A DNA stretch of 64,000 nucleotides, from contig NZ_APNK01000012.1 in the NCBI RefSeq assembly GCF_000732535.1, positions 1-64,000 of the forward strand. Direction: 5' to 3'. Below, piece after piece: positions 11,141-19,481 of this stretch. Each line of letters starts with the position of its first letter. Position 1 is the first letter of the stretch. The notes under the pieces are model-generated. The model was not told the origin of the DNA. It was given only the letters and a program-made list of their open reading frames with translations, and made no database searches. The position numbers and the translations under genes were made by a program. Source of the DNA: Salinisphaera hydrothermalis C41B8 (GTDB taxonomy: Bacteria > Pseudomonadota > Gammaproteobacteria > Nevskiales > Salinisphaeraceae).

Positions 11141-11479
11141 ATGAAAATGGTCACCGCGGTCATCAAGCCGTTTCGCATGGACGACGTACGTGAAGCACTT
11201 GCGGAAGTGGGGGTTCACGGCACGACCATGAGCGAAGTACGCGGCTTCGGCCGACAGAAAGGCCATACCGAGCTGTATCGCGGCGCCGAGTACGCGGTCG
11301 ATTTCCTGCCCAAGGTCAAACTCGAGGTTGCGGTCGACGAAGACCGGCTCGACGCGGTCGTCGACGCCATCATCGGCGCGGCCAAAACCGGCCAGATCGG
11401 CGACGGCAAGATCTTCGTACACGATCTGGAACAGGTGGTACGCATCCGTACCGGCGAGACCGACAGCGACGCGCTGTAA
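11141..11479 (+). CDS. glnK: PII nitrogen regulatory protein GlnK (copy 2)
   Basis: 112-residue PII protein with intact T-loop ([12 protein letters not shown], Tyr51) and B-loop (TGQIGDGKIF). It is very similar to the first copy but differs in the region around residues 60-80 (DEDRLDAVVDAI versus [12 protein letters not shown]), so the two may prefer different Amt trimers. A good AGAGGAG ribosome site precedes the ATG. Gene order (amtB2 then glnK2) is the mirror of the first pair. It converges on the cardiolipin synthase gene, 23 bp away. Confidence 0.94.
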   Translation: MKMVTAVIKPFRMDDVREALAEVGVHGTTMSEVRGFGRQKGHTELYRGAEYAVDFLPKVKLEVAVDEDRLDAVVDAIIGAAKTGQIGDGKIFVHDLEQVVRIRTGETDSDAL

Positions 11480-11502
11480 AACGAGGATCGTCGGGCGGGC
11501 GC

Positions 11503-12684
11503 TCAGGCCTGCGGGCTGAGTACCCGTCCGACGAGTTCGCGCAGCCGCTGCCACGGCCCGCGCCTGGACCAGGCCTGCGCGTCGACGCGTTCGGCCCGCG
11601 TCAGGTCGTGATCGTAGTTGTCCGACAGTTCATGGACCAGCGCATCGTCGACCACGGCCACCGCGATCTCGTCATCCTTGCCCATGGAACGATGATTGAA
11701 GTTGGCCGAGCCGACCACCACCAGTACATCGTCCAGCAGCACGATCTTGGTATGCAGCATCGTGGGTTGGAACCGATACAGCCGTACACCGGCCGCCAAT
11801 AGCGTCGCGAACGTATCCTCGCCGGCCATGGTCGCCACGCGCGAATCCGTGTGCGGCCCCGGCATGAGCACTTCCACCACCACACCGCGCTCGGCCGCCG
11901 CGCACATCAGCGCGATGGTATCGGCATCCGGCACGAAATAGCCGGTAGCGATGCGTACGCGGGAACGGGCGATCGTCAGAACCAAGCGGAACAACGTGGC
12001 GATGTCGCTGTAGTTCACGGCGGCCGAAGTCCGGATGACCTGGGTCGCGGCATCGCCGGCTTCTGGCTGCGGCGCATAGGATCGGTGCTGCTCGAATCCC
12101 CGCTGACCGGCCTCGATCCAGTTCGAGAGGAACGCGCCACGCAGGCCGTCGAGCACAGGGCCGGTCATGCGGAAATGGGTTTCGCGCCATTCATTCGGAT
12201 CACGCGCATCGCCGTCCCACTCCGAGGCAATGCCAACGCCGCCGGTGAAACCCACCCGATCGTCGACGATCAGGATCTTGCGGTGCGTGCGGTTATCGAT
12301 CTGCCAGATACGCCAGCGTGCCTTCGGGCGAAACCAGGCGATCTCGGCACCCGATTGGGCCAATTGATCCAATACGGATTGCGGCATGCTGTGCGCCCCG
12401 AACGCATCGAGCAGCACGCGCACGGCAACCCCGGCGCGGGCCCGCGCGGCCAGCGCCGCGCCAAAGCGCTCGGCGATATCCCCCTGCCAGTAGATAAAGG
12501 TCAGGAAATCGATCGATGTCTCGGCCGCCTCGATGGCCTCGATCATCGCCGGGAAGATACGACAGCCGTTGACCAGCGACTGAATTCGATTGCCCTGGGT
12601 GAACGGCACGCCGAGCGCGGCCTCAAAGCAACGACGATAATCCTCGGCGGTATGCGGCGCGGGGGACGCCGGACGGTCGGTCAT
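11503..12684 (-). CDS. Phospholipase-D-type cardiolipin synthase (ClsB-like)
   Basis: 393-residue phosphatidyltransferase that makes cardiolipin from phosphatidylglycerol or related donors at the inner membrane. Two HKD motifs are present: HRKILIVDD with GFTGG near residue 133, and HTKIVLLDD with GSANFNHRS near residue 309. There are no N-terminal membrane spans, and the length and motif spacing resemble ClsB/YbhO more than ClsA. I use the ATG at 12684 (MTDRP); the 14 codons above it show no conservation I recognise. It is preceded by a 208-bp gap to the YheT gene. Function as a cardiolipin synthase is inferred from family. Confidence 0.88.
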   Translation of the reverse strand: MTDRPASPAPHTAEDYRRCFEAALGVPFTQGNRIQSLVNGCRIFPAMIEAIEAAETSIDFLTFIYWQGDIAERFGAALAARARAGVAVRVLLDAFGAHSMPQSVLDQLAQSGAEIAWFRPKARWRIWQIDNRTHRKILIVDDRVGFTGGVGIASEWDGDARDPNEWRETHFRMTGPVLDGLRGAFLSNWIEAGQRGFEQHRSYAPQPEAGDAATQVIRTSAAVNYSDIATLFRLVLTIARSRVRIATGYFVPDADTIALMCAAAERGVVVEVLMPGPHTDSRVATMAGEDTFATLLAAGVRLYRFQPTMLHTKIVLLDDVLVVVGSANFNHRSMGKDDEIAVAVVDDALVHELSDNYDHDLTRAERVDAQAWSRRGPWQRLRELVGRVLSPQA

Positions 12685-12892
12685 CGCGTTCAGTCGATCG
12701 TGGCAGATCGCGCCAGCATACGGCATGCGCTATCGTCCGGACGAGCGTATGGATACGGAGTTACAACGCAATCTGGCCCAATACGGGCCTATCCGAGCGG
12801 CCTATGCTCGATTCGGTCTCACCCCGATGCAGTCTCGTCGAGCGTGTATAGCCCGGCTGCGACGGCCGATACACACCTTGGCCGAAGCCTTG

Positions 12893-13909
12893 TCATCCGG
12901 CCTCGCCGACTGGGCTGTCCTCGGCAACCGGTTCGAAGCCGGGCAGCCGGCCCCGGAAGTAGCTCGGGATACGCTCCTCCAGCCAATAAACCGGCGCACC
13001 AAAACGGCCGGCGGACACGAAACCAACGTGGCCGCCGTGCTCCGACAGCTCGAAGCGGATCGTATCCGATAGTTCGTCGGCGCTCGGTACCACCTCGGGC
13101 GCCATGAACGGATCGTCGCGCGCATGCAGAACCAGCGTCGGCGTGCGAATGCGCTTGAGAAAAGACCGGCTACTCGAACGGGCGTAATAGTCCATGGCAT
13201 TGGCGAAGCCATTGAGCGGCGCGGTGATTGCATTGTCGAAGCTCGGAAAATCGCGCAGGCCGCGCAAATCCGGCAACGGTCGCTCGATGATGCCGTCACG
13301 CACCTTGGCCTCGACGATCTCGCGCATCCCGTTGATCAGATGCGTCTGATACAGGCGAGAAAACCCTTTCTGCACTGCATATGCACAGGTCTCCAGGTCG
13401 TACGGCACGGACACGGCGACCGCACACGACAATGGCGAATCACTGCCCTGCTCGCCGAGATATTTCAGCAGGACATTACCGCCCAGCGAATAACCGGCGG
13501 CACCGATCGGCGCGCGCGGATAACGGGCGCGCAGGCGCTCCAACACGAGCCCGACGTCACCGGTCTCGCCCGAGTGATACGAACGGGACAAACGATTAGG
13601 ACCCGCCGCGCCACGGAAATGCATCAGCACCCCGCGGGCGCCGTGGGCGGCGACCTGACGCAGCAGGCCACGGGCATACTTGGATTCCAGCGATCCATTG
13701 AGCCCGTGTAGTACCAGCACCAGCGGCGCGTCTTCAGCCAGATCGGCCTCCGGCAGCCAGGAGAGGTCGATGAAGTCGCCGTCGTCGAGTTCGAGCCGCT
13801 CGGGCTCGACCGCCAGCGGCGGCAAAGCCCGCACCTGAGACGCGAATAACGTCTGCGCGTGCGGGTTACGCAACCAGAACGCCGGTTTGAAATCGCTCGT
13901 TGTCAGCAT
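12893..13909 (-). CDS. yheT: YheT-family alpha/beta hydrolase
   Basis: 338-residue hydrolase of the YheT/embryogenesis-associated EMB8 family, acting on an unknown ester substrate. Family features are FWLRNPHAQTLF near the N-terminus, LVLHGLNGS (oxyanion region), MHFRGAAGPNRLSRSYHSGETGD and the nucleophile elbow GYSLGG near residue 138. A late His (SEHGGHVGF) completes a plausible triad. The ATG at 13909 is used; the codon two residues earlier is TTG. It lies 123 bp downstream of mtgA on the same strand. Confidence 0.88.
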   Translation of the reverse strand: MLTTSDFKPAFWLRNPHAQTLFASQVRALPPLAVEPERLELDDGDFIDLSWLPEADLAEDAPLVLVLHGLNGSLESKYARGLLRQVAAHGARGVLMHFRGAAGPNRLSRSYHSGETGDVGLVLERLRARYPRAPIGAAGYSLGGNVLLKYLGEQGSDSPLSCAVAVSVPYDLETCAYAVQKGFSRLYQTHLINGMREIVEAKVRDGIIERPLPDLRGLRDFPSFDNAITAPLNGFANAMDYYARSSSRSFLKRIRTPTLVLHARDDPFMAPEVVPSADELSDTIRFELSEHGGHVGFVSAGRFGAPVYWLEERIPSYFRGRLPGFEPVAEDSPVGEAG

Positions 13910-14032
13910 GGGCAATGAGCCGGTCGGCGCCGGCCGGTATGGAAACGAAACTCGAAACCGCCCGGTTCCACGACCCGTGCGGCGATAGCCATCGCGGGAC
14001 GGGCCCGAAGCGCTACCTGCATTCTACATCTA

Positions 14033-14740
14033 TTAATTGTCCAGCGCGTCGTCGAGATAATGCGGCCCCAGATGCCGCATCTGACGCAGGATCCATGCCT
14101 GCCGGCCAGAGACATACCGACCGGGGTGCGCGGCATCATACTCGTCGGGGGCCGGGAGCACCGCCGCGAGCGCCGCGCATTCGCCGCGAGACAATTGGGA
14201 TGCATTGCGGTGAAACAGTTGTTTGGCGGCGGCCTGAACGCCGAAGGCCGTATCGCTGAACTGGGCGATATTGAGATAGACCTCGATCACCCGACGCTTG
14301 GACCACAACAGATCCATCCACACCGTGATATAGGCCTCGATGCCCTTGCGGATATAGCTCTTAGCCGGGATCAGAAACAGGTTCTTGGCCGTCTGCTGGG
14401 TGATGGTGCTCGCCCCGTGGACGGCGCCCCCGTCGGCATTGTGTTTAAGGGCACGTTCGATTGAGGACCAGACGAATCCGTGATTGGACGGAAAGGTCTG
14501 ATCCTCGCCGGCGACGGCAGCCAGCGGCATGCAGTCAGCAATCCGGTCGAGATCGACCCATTGATGAACAATCTCGCGCGCGGGATGCTGATTGTGAAGT
14601 TTGGCAGCCGTGAGCGTCATGAATGCGCTCGCCGGCGGGTTGATGACGCGGAAGATCAACAACACCGCCGCCGGCGCCAGGGCGACGACGACGGCGATGA
14701 TCGCAATTTCGCGAAACGGACGTTTGATCAGGAACCGCAA
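14033..14740 (-). CDS. mtgA: Monofunctional biosynthetic peptidoglycan transglycosylase
   Basis: 235-residue GT51 glycosyltransferase that polymerises lipid II into glycan strands. It has one N-terminal membrane anchor (IAIIAVVVALAPAAVLLIF) and no transpeptidase domain. The catalytic motifs are AAVAGEDQTFPSNHG (motif 1 with the catalytic Glu), HGASTITQQTAKNLFL (motif 2), RKGIEAYITVWMDLLWSKRR and EVYLNIAQF. The start appears to be TTG at 14740, only 6 bp after the stop of the SYLF gene, which suggests translational coupling; no ATG or GTG sits closer to the anchor. Confidence 0.93.
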   Translation of the reverse strand: MRFLIKRPFREIAIIAVVVALAPAAVLLIFRVINPPASAFMTLTAAKLHNQHPAREIVHQWVDLDRIADCMPLAAVAGEDQTFPSNHGFVWSSIERALKHNADGGAVHGASTITQQTAKNLFLIPAKSYIRKGIEAYITVWMDLLWSKRRVIEVYLNIAQFSDTAFGVQAAAKQLFHRNASQLSRGECAALAAVLPAPDEYDAAHPGRYVSGRQAWILRQMRHLGPHYLDDALDN

Positions 14741-14746
14741 TAGACG

Positions 14747-15742
14747 CTACTGCCCCGTGCTGCCGTTCTGCTGGTTTTTATAGCTGCCGCTACCGTAATT
14801 GCCGCTGTAGTCCGAGGTCCCGTCGGCGTTGGTGCCGCCGTTACCGGTACTGCCGCCGTTCTGCTGTACGGTCACGCCGCTACCCGAGCCGCCGTTGTAG
14901 GGCCGGGTCTGGCCATATCCCTGCTGATTCGACGCGTTATCGGCATTGCTACCGGCGCCCGTATAACCGCTATCGTTGCTGGCGCCGTTACCGCTATTGC
15001 CGTTGGACCCCTGCGTGTTCGAATCGTAATGAAAGTGGTCGTTCGACGCCGGCATGTACTGGTTGAGCGTATATACGAATCGCTTGCCCGACGGCGGCAG
15101 GTCGTTGCTGTCACGCATGAGCAGCGTATGGGCGCTGATACCGGGCTTGTTGTAATACAACCAGTTCCAGTCTTTCTTGATGGCGATATGCGCACCGCTG
15201 AGCGACACGCCACCGAACAGGCCGCGCGAACGCGAGTAGGAATACACCTCGGCATCGAAGTCGCCGTTGGTCGAAGCACTCACCTTGCGACCGATCGGCC
15301 CGGCGGCTACAGACGCATCCGCGCCGAGGCTAAACTGGCCGTTGGCGATACGATCGATGCTGCGCTGCGTCTTGAATACCAGGATGATGTCGGTCGAGGA
15401 CACGCCCGCCTGGAAGCCGATTGATCCGCCAGCGAGGCTGATGAAGGTCGGGTCCGACCACTTGCCGTCCGCGGTGCGCACCGACAGCACGCCGTCGCCA
15501 TGCTCACCGGCGCCGATGAACCCGATTTTGAGTACGTTCGGAATGACGGCGATGCCGTAGGCCTGGCGCAGCAGCGCCGAGGGGATCTTGTTTTCCGGGA
15601 TGTTGACGAACTGCTGGAGCACGCTGGTTGCGTCATCCAGCTTCTGTGCCTGATCACTGCCGGCGATCGCGGCGCTACTGGTGCCCAGGCCACCGGCGAT
15701 GACGAGCATCATCCCGGCCAGTGCGGTCATCCATCGTTTCAT
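14747..15742 (-). CDS. SYLF/YSC84-domain lipid-binding protein with Gly/Ser/Asn-rich tail
   Basis: 331-residue exported protein. A signal peptide (LAGMMLVIAGGLGTSSAAIA) is followed by a SYLF domain over about residues 25-215 (LLRQAYGIAVIPNVLKIGFIG, GGSIGFQAGVSSTDIILVF, GLFGGVSLSGAHIAI), a family linked to phosphoinositide or membrane binding. The last 90 or so residues are low complexity (Gly, Ser, Asn, Gln, Tyr; for example GSNGNSGNGASNDSG), which is unusual for the family. I use the second ATG (15742) because AGAAGGG then lies about 10 bp upstream; the first ATG at 15751 is too close to it. The role is unknown; mtgA follows immediately, hinting at the envelope. Confidence 0.82.
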   Translation of the reverse strand: MKRWMTALAGMMLVIAGGLGTSSAAIAGSDQAQKLDDATSVLQQFVNIPENKIPSALLRQAYGIAVIPNVLKIGFIGAGEHGDGVLSVRTADGKWSDPTFISLAGGSIGFQAGVSSTDIILVFKTQRSIDRIANGQFSLGADASVAAGPIGRKVSASTNGDFDAEVYSYSRSRGLFGGVSLSGAHIAIKKDWNWLYYNKPGISAHTLLMRDSNDLPPSGKRFVYTLNQYMPASNDHFHYDSNTQGSNGNSGNGASNDSGYTGAGSNADNASNQQGYGQTRPYNGGSGSGVTVQQNGGSTGNGGTNADGTSDYSGNYGSGSYKNQQNGSTGQ

Positions 15743-15885
15743 GCTGGTCATTCCCTTCTTGAGAATCGAACCGCCGCGCGGTTCGTTGGATCGGGTGGCC
15801 GGCCGTGCCGAGCCACGAGTGTTAGGCCCTTATGCCTCAGACCACAAACGCCGATCTGGGTTCATAACCAGTCGTGATCGTGGTC

Positions 15886-17985
15886 CTATCCCGGTCCCTC
15901 CATGAGACGCTTCTGCACCGAAACAACGGGCTCATCCGCCGCTGGCAGTGCCCGTGTGTAACGTCCATCCTCGCCGAGCAGCCAAGCGCCGCTATTATCG
16001 GCCAGGTAGAGTCCCAGCTCGCGCTGGACACGATCATATACCGCCGGCGAGGTCACGGGAAAGCAGATCTCCACACGCCGGAAGAAGTTGCGGTCCATCC
16101 AGTCGGCACTGGACAGATACAGTTCGGGCTCGCCGCCGCCGGCAAAATGAAAGACCCGCGTGTGCTCGAGAAACCGCCCCACGATCGAACGCACGCGGAT
16201 GTTGTCGGACACACCCGCGATGCCCGGGCGCAGACAACAGATCCCGCGCACGATCAGATCGATCTGTACGCCGGCCACCGACGCCGCATACAGCGCCCGG
16301 ATCACGCCCGGCTCGACCAGCGAATTCATCTTGGCGACGATCCAGGCTGGCCGTCCCGCCGCTGCGGCGTCCGCTTCGCGCGCAATCTTGGCGATGATCG
16401 CATCGTGCAATCGGAACGGCGCATCGACGATGCGCTCCAGCCCGCTGACCTTGCCCAGGCTGGTGAGCTGCAGAAAGATTTCGTGCACATCGTTGCCGAG
16501 CGCCGGATCACAGGACATCAGCCCGTAGTCGGTGTACAGGCGCGCGGTCTTGGGATGATAGTTGCCGGTGCCGACATGCACGTAGTTATGCAGCCCGTCG
16601 GCCTCACGCCGCACGATGAGCGTCATCTTGGCGTGCGTCTTGTAGCCGACCACGCCGTAGACGACGTGGGCACCGGCAGCCTGCAGGCGGTTGGCGAGCT
16701 CGATGTTGTCGGCCTCGTCGAAACGCGCCCGCAGCTCGACCACCACGGTCACTTCCTTGCCCGCGCGCGCGGCCTCGACCAGGGCATCGACCACGGCCGA
16801 TTTCGGCCCGGTGCGATACAGCGTCTGCTTGATCGCCAACACCTTGGGATCCGATCCCGCCCGGCGCACGAAATCGATCACCGGCAGGAAGGAATCGAAC
16901 GGATGATGCAACAACACATCGCCGGCCCGGATTTCCGCGAACAAATCGCCCGATGGGGCCAACGCATTCGGCAGACGCGGGGTGAACGCCGGGTATTTCA
17001 GATCGGGCCGGTCCACCGTGCTCTGCAACGACATGAGCCGGTTGACGTTGACCGGCCCGTTGACCTGATACAAATCCTCACGGGTGAGCAGGAAGCGCGC
17101 GAGCAGATAGTCCGACAGCTCGACCGGGCAGTTGTGGGCCACCTCCAGGCGAACACAATCGCCATAGCGCCGACCTGGCAGTTCGCCTTCGACCGCCCGT
17201 AGCAGATCGTCGACTTCTTCCTCGTCCACGTACAGATCGGAATTGCGCGTCACACGGAACTGGTAGCAGCCCTGTGCCCGCATGCTGGGGAACAGATCTT
17301 CCACATGCGCGTGGATGATCGACGACAGAAACACGAAATCGTGCGACCCGCTGTCGGTTTCAGCCTGGGGCAACTGGATGATGCGCGGCAGGGCGCGCGG
17401 CGCCTGCACTACGGCATGCCGGATCTTGCGCCCAAACGCATCAGTCCCGTCGAGCGAGACGATGAAGTTCAGCGATTTGTTGAGAATGCGCGGAAACGGA
17501 TGGGCCGGATCGAGCCCGATCGGGCTGATCACGGGCAGCAGTTCTTCCTCGAAATATTCGGCCAGCCAGGCGCGTTGTTTCGGGTTCCATTCGGCACGCC
17601 GCAGAAAACGAATGCCCTCGGCCTCCAGCGCCGGGATGATCTCGTTGTTGAGCGTGGCGTACTGGTTGTCCACCAGCGTATGCGCGCGTTCGCTGATCGC
17701 GCGCAGCACATCGCTGGGCGTGCGATTGTCCGCCTCCCCGGGCGTATCCAGCAGTTCGGCTTTCTGCTTCAGCCCGGCCACGCGGACTTCGAAGAACTCA
17801 TCCAGATTGGTCGAGGAAATACATAGAAACTTCAACCGCTCGAGCAGCGGCACCGATTCATCCTGGGCCTGCGCCAGGACGCGATCGTTGAATTCGAGCA
17901 GCGACAACTCCCGGTTGATGAATAATTCCGGCGCGTCGAATTCATCCGGCGTGGGCACAGCCGGCACATCGGCGGTTTCGGTCAT
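15886..17985 (-). CDS. ppk: Polyphosphate kinase 1
   Basis: 699-residue enzyme that reversibly transfers the ATP gamma-phosphate to polyphosphate, a reserve and stress polymer. The N-terminal domain begins ELFINRELSLLEFNDRVLAQA. The head domain and two PLD-like catalytic domains follow, with the phospho-acceptor His in YVHVGTGNYHPKTARLYTDY near residue 470 and a second conserved His later (LEHTRVFHFAGGG). The ATG at 17985 has a GAGGAG site about 10 bp upstream; the longer frame to 18048 overlaps the divergent phzF-like promoter region. No ppx exopolyphosphatase gene is adjacent. Confidence 0.96.
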   Translation of the reverse strand: MTETADVPAVPTPDEFDAPELFINRELSLLEFNDRVLAQAQDESVPLLERLKFLCISSTNLDEFFEVRVAGLKQKAELLDTPGEADNRTPSDVLRAISERAHTLVDNQYATLNNEIIPALEAEGIRFLRRAEWNPKQRAWLAEYFEEELLPVISPIGLDPAHPFPRILNKSLNFIVSLDGTDAFGRKIRHAVVQAPRALPRIIQLPQAETDSGSHDFVFLSSIIHAHVEDLFPSMRAQGCYQFRVTRNSDLYVDEEEVDDLLRAVEGELPGRRYGDCVRLEVAHNCPVELSDYLLARFLLTREDLYQVNGPVNVNRLMSLQSTVDRPDLKYPAFTPRLPNALAPSGDLFAEIRAGDVLLHHPFDSFLPVIDFVRRAGSDPKVLAIKQTLYRTGPKSAVVDALVEAARAGKEVTVVVELRARFDEADNIELANRLQAAGAHVVYGVVGYKTHAKMTLIVRREADGLHNYVHVGTGNYHPKTARLYTDYGLMSCDPALGNDVHEIFLQLTSLGKVSGLERIVDAPFRLHDAIIAKIAREADAAAAGRPAWIVAKMNSLVEPGVIRALYAASVAGVQIDLIVRGICCLRPGIAGVSDNIRVRSIVGRFLEHTRVFHFAGGGEPELYLSSADWMDRNFFRRVEICFPVTSPAVYDRVQRELGLYLADNSGAWLLGEDGRYTRALPAADEPVVSVQKRLMEGPG

Positions 17986-18052
17986 GAGAAACTCTCCTCG
18001 TGCGATTACGGTAGCCGCAGCCACCTGACAAACCACATTACATGACACCTTT

Positions 18053-18889
18053 ATGACAATCGGACGACAGCCGCTGACGTTTCACCAGGTCGACGCCTTC
18101 ACCGACCAGGTCTTCGCCGGCAATCCGGCCGCGGTCTACGTGCTCGATGCGTGGCCCGACGATCAAACGCTGGCGGCGATCGCGGCCGAGCACAATCTCT
18201 CGGAGACCGCGTTCGTCGTGCCGGGCGCGGGCGGCCGCCACGAGCTACGCTGGTTCACGCCCGCGGTAGAAGTGGAACTCTGTGGTCATGCCACGTTGGC
18301 CAGTGCACACGTGCTGCTCAACGAAATGGACCGCTACGAGGCCCCACTCACCTTCGTGACCCGCTTCGCTGGCGAGCTCGGCATGAGCGCAAGCGATGAC
18401 CGGCTCTGGCTGGACCTGCCGGCCCGGGTAGCCCAGCCCGTTGATCACGATATCGCCGATGTGGCGGCCGCGCTCGGCGGCGAGGCCACAGCCTGGTATG
18501 CCGCCACGAACTATCTGGCGGTCTTCGACAGCGCCGCCGACGTCGCCGCACTCGAGCCCGACATGCGCGCCCTGGCGCGGTACTCGGCACAGACCAATCT
18601 CGGCTTCATCGCCACCGCGCCGGCCGATGATGGCCAACACGATTTCGTCTCGCGCTATTTCGCGCCCGGCCATGGTGTGGATGAGGACCCCGTTACCGGT
18701 TCGGCCCACTGCACGCTCGCCCCCTACTGGGCCGAGCGCCTGGGCAAGCGCGAACTCGCGGCCCGACAGATATCGGCGCGTGGCGGCGAGCTGCTCTGCC
18801 GCGTCGACGGCGATCGCGTGCATATCGGCGGGCAGGCTGTGACCTTTGCCACCGGCACGACATTTCTCGACCCGGGAACCCGAACATGA
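18053..18889 (+). CDS. PhzF-family isomerase/epimerase
   Basis: 278-residue protein of the PhzF fold (two diaminopimelate-epimerase-like halves). PhzF itself isomerises a phenazine precursor; most homologues outside phenazine clusters have unknown substrates. The catalytic Glu is Glu51 in HNLSETAFV. Other family signatures are VDAFTDQVFAGNPAAVY, VELCGHATLASAHVL and the mirrored FAPGHGVDEDPVTGSAHCTLAPYW. No phenazine genes are nearby, so phenazine synthesis should not be inferred. It overlaps the next gene by 4 bp (ATGA). Confidence 0.9.
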   Translation: MTIGRQPLTFHQVDAFTDQVFAGNPAAVYVLDAWPDDQTLAAIAAEHNLSETAFVVPGAGGRHELRWFTPAVEVELCGHATLASAHVLLNEMDRYEAPLTFVTRFAGELGMSASDDRLWLDLPARVAQPVDHDIADVAAALGGEATAWYAATNYLAVFDSAADVAALEPDMRALARYSAQTNLGFIATAPADDGQHDFVSRYFAPGHGVDEDPVTGSAHCTLAPYWAERLGKRELAARQISARGGELLCRVDGDRVHIGGQAVTFATGTTFLDPGTRT

Positions 18890-19263
18890 TCCGGATCACG
18901 CTGATCTTTGCCGCGCTCTACGGCGGCCTTGCCGTCTGTCTCGGCGCGTTCGGGGCGCATGCCCTGTCCTCGCATCTATCGAAAAAAATGCAGGACGTTT
19001 GGCATACCGCCGAGCAGTATCAGTTCTATCACGCCCTGGCGTTGCTCGCGCTCGGGGTGTTGATGCGCACAGGCTTTACCGGCGCGGCCATGTCCACAGC
19101 CGCCTGGTGCTTCATTGCCGGCACCTTCATTTTTTCCGGCAGCCTCTATCTGCTGGCCGGCTCGGGGGTAAGGATTCTTGGCGCAATCACGCCGATCGGC
19201 GGTGTTCTGCTCATCGTCGGCTGGGTCGCGCTGTTGATTGGCGTCTGGCGGGCCAGCAGCTGA
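18886..19263 (+). CDS. DUF423 (YgdD-type) small membrane protein
   Basis: 125 residues with four membrane helices. The family signature is at the start (LYGGLAVCLGAFGAHAL) and again in WHTAEQYQFYHALALLALG and FSGSLYLLAGSG. Function is unknown; homologues are widespread in proteobacteria and Firmicutes. It is translationally coupled to the PhzF-like gene through an ATGA overlap. Confidence 0.88.
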   Translation: MIRITLIFAALYGGLAVCLGAFGAHALSSHLSKKMQDVWHTAEQYQFYHALALLALGVLMRTGFTGAAMSTAAWCFIAGTFIFSGSLYLLAGSGVRILGAITPIGGVLLIVGWVALLIGVWRASS

Positions 19264-19378
19264 GTACGGCCCCGACCGGCCCAGATGAGGCGTCCTCACG
19301 CATGCCCCGAACCCCCGTTTTCGATGCCTGGCGACCGCGACCGCACCTCGGTATCCCCAGGCCGCGGACCGGCGTTCA

Positions 19379-19395
19379 TGGCTCGGAATTTGCTT
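19379..19395 (+). promoter_or_regulatory. Sigma-54 promoter for the NCS1 permease
   Basis: TGGCTCGGAATTTGCTTTT (19379 onward) has GG and GC exactly 10 bases apart, with TTGC at -12 and a T run after it. Only one base of the TGGCAC element departs from consensus. The predicted start of transcription is about 75 bp before the permease start codon. Confidence 0.6.
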
Positions 19396-19481
19396 TTGTA
19401 GAGGCGCCGCCGGCGTGAACGCGGACCGCGATATAACCGTTTAATTCTTCAGCCAAGATCACAGCCCTGGGGAGACAGCGA

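Noticed and set aside
18053-18889. Possible phenazine biosynthesis locus
   Set aside because: Only a PhzF-family protein is present; no phzA-E or phzG genes are nearby and the family is broad.
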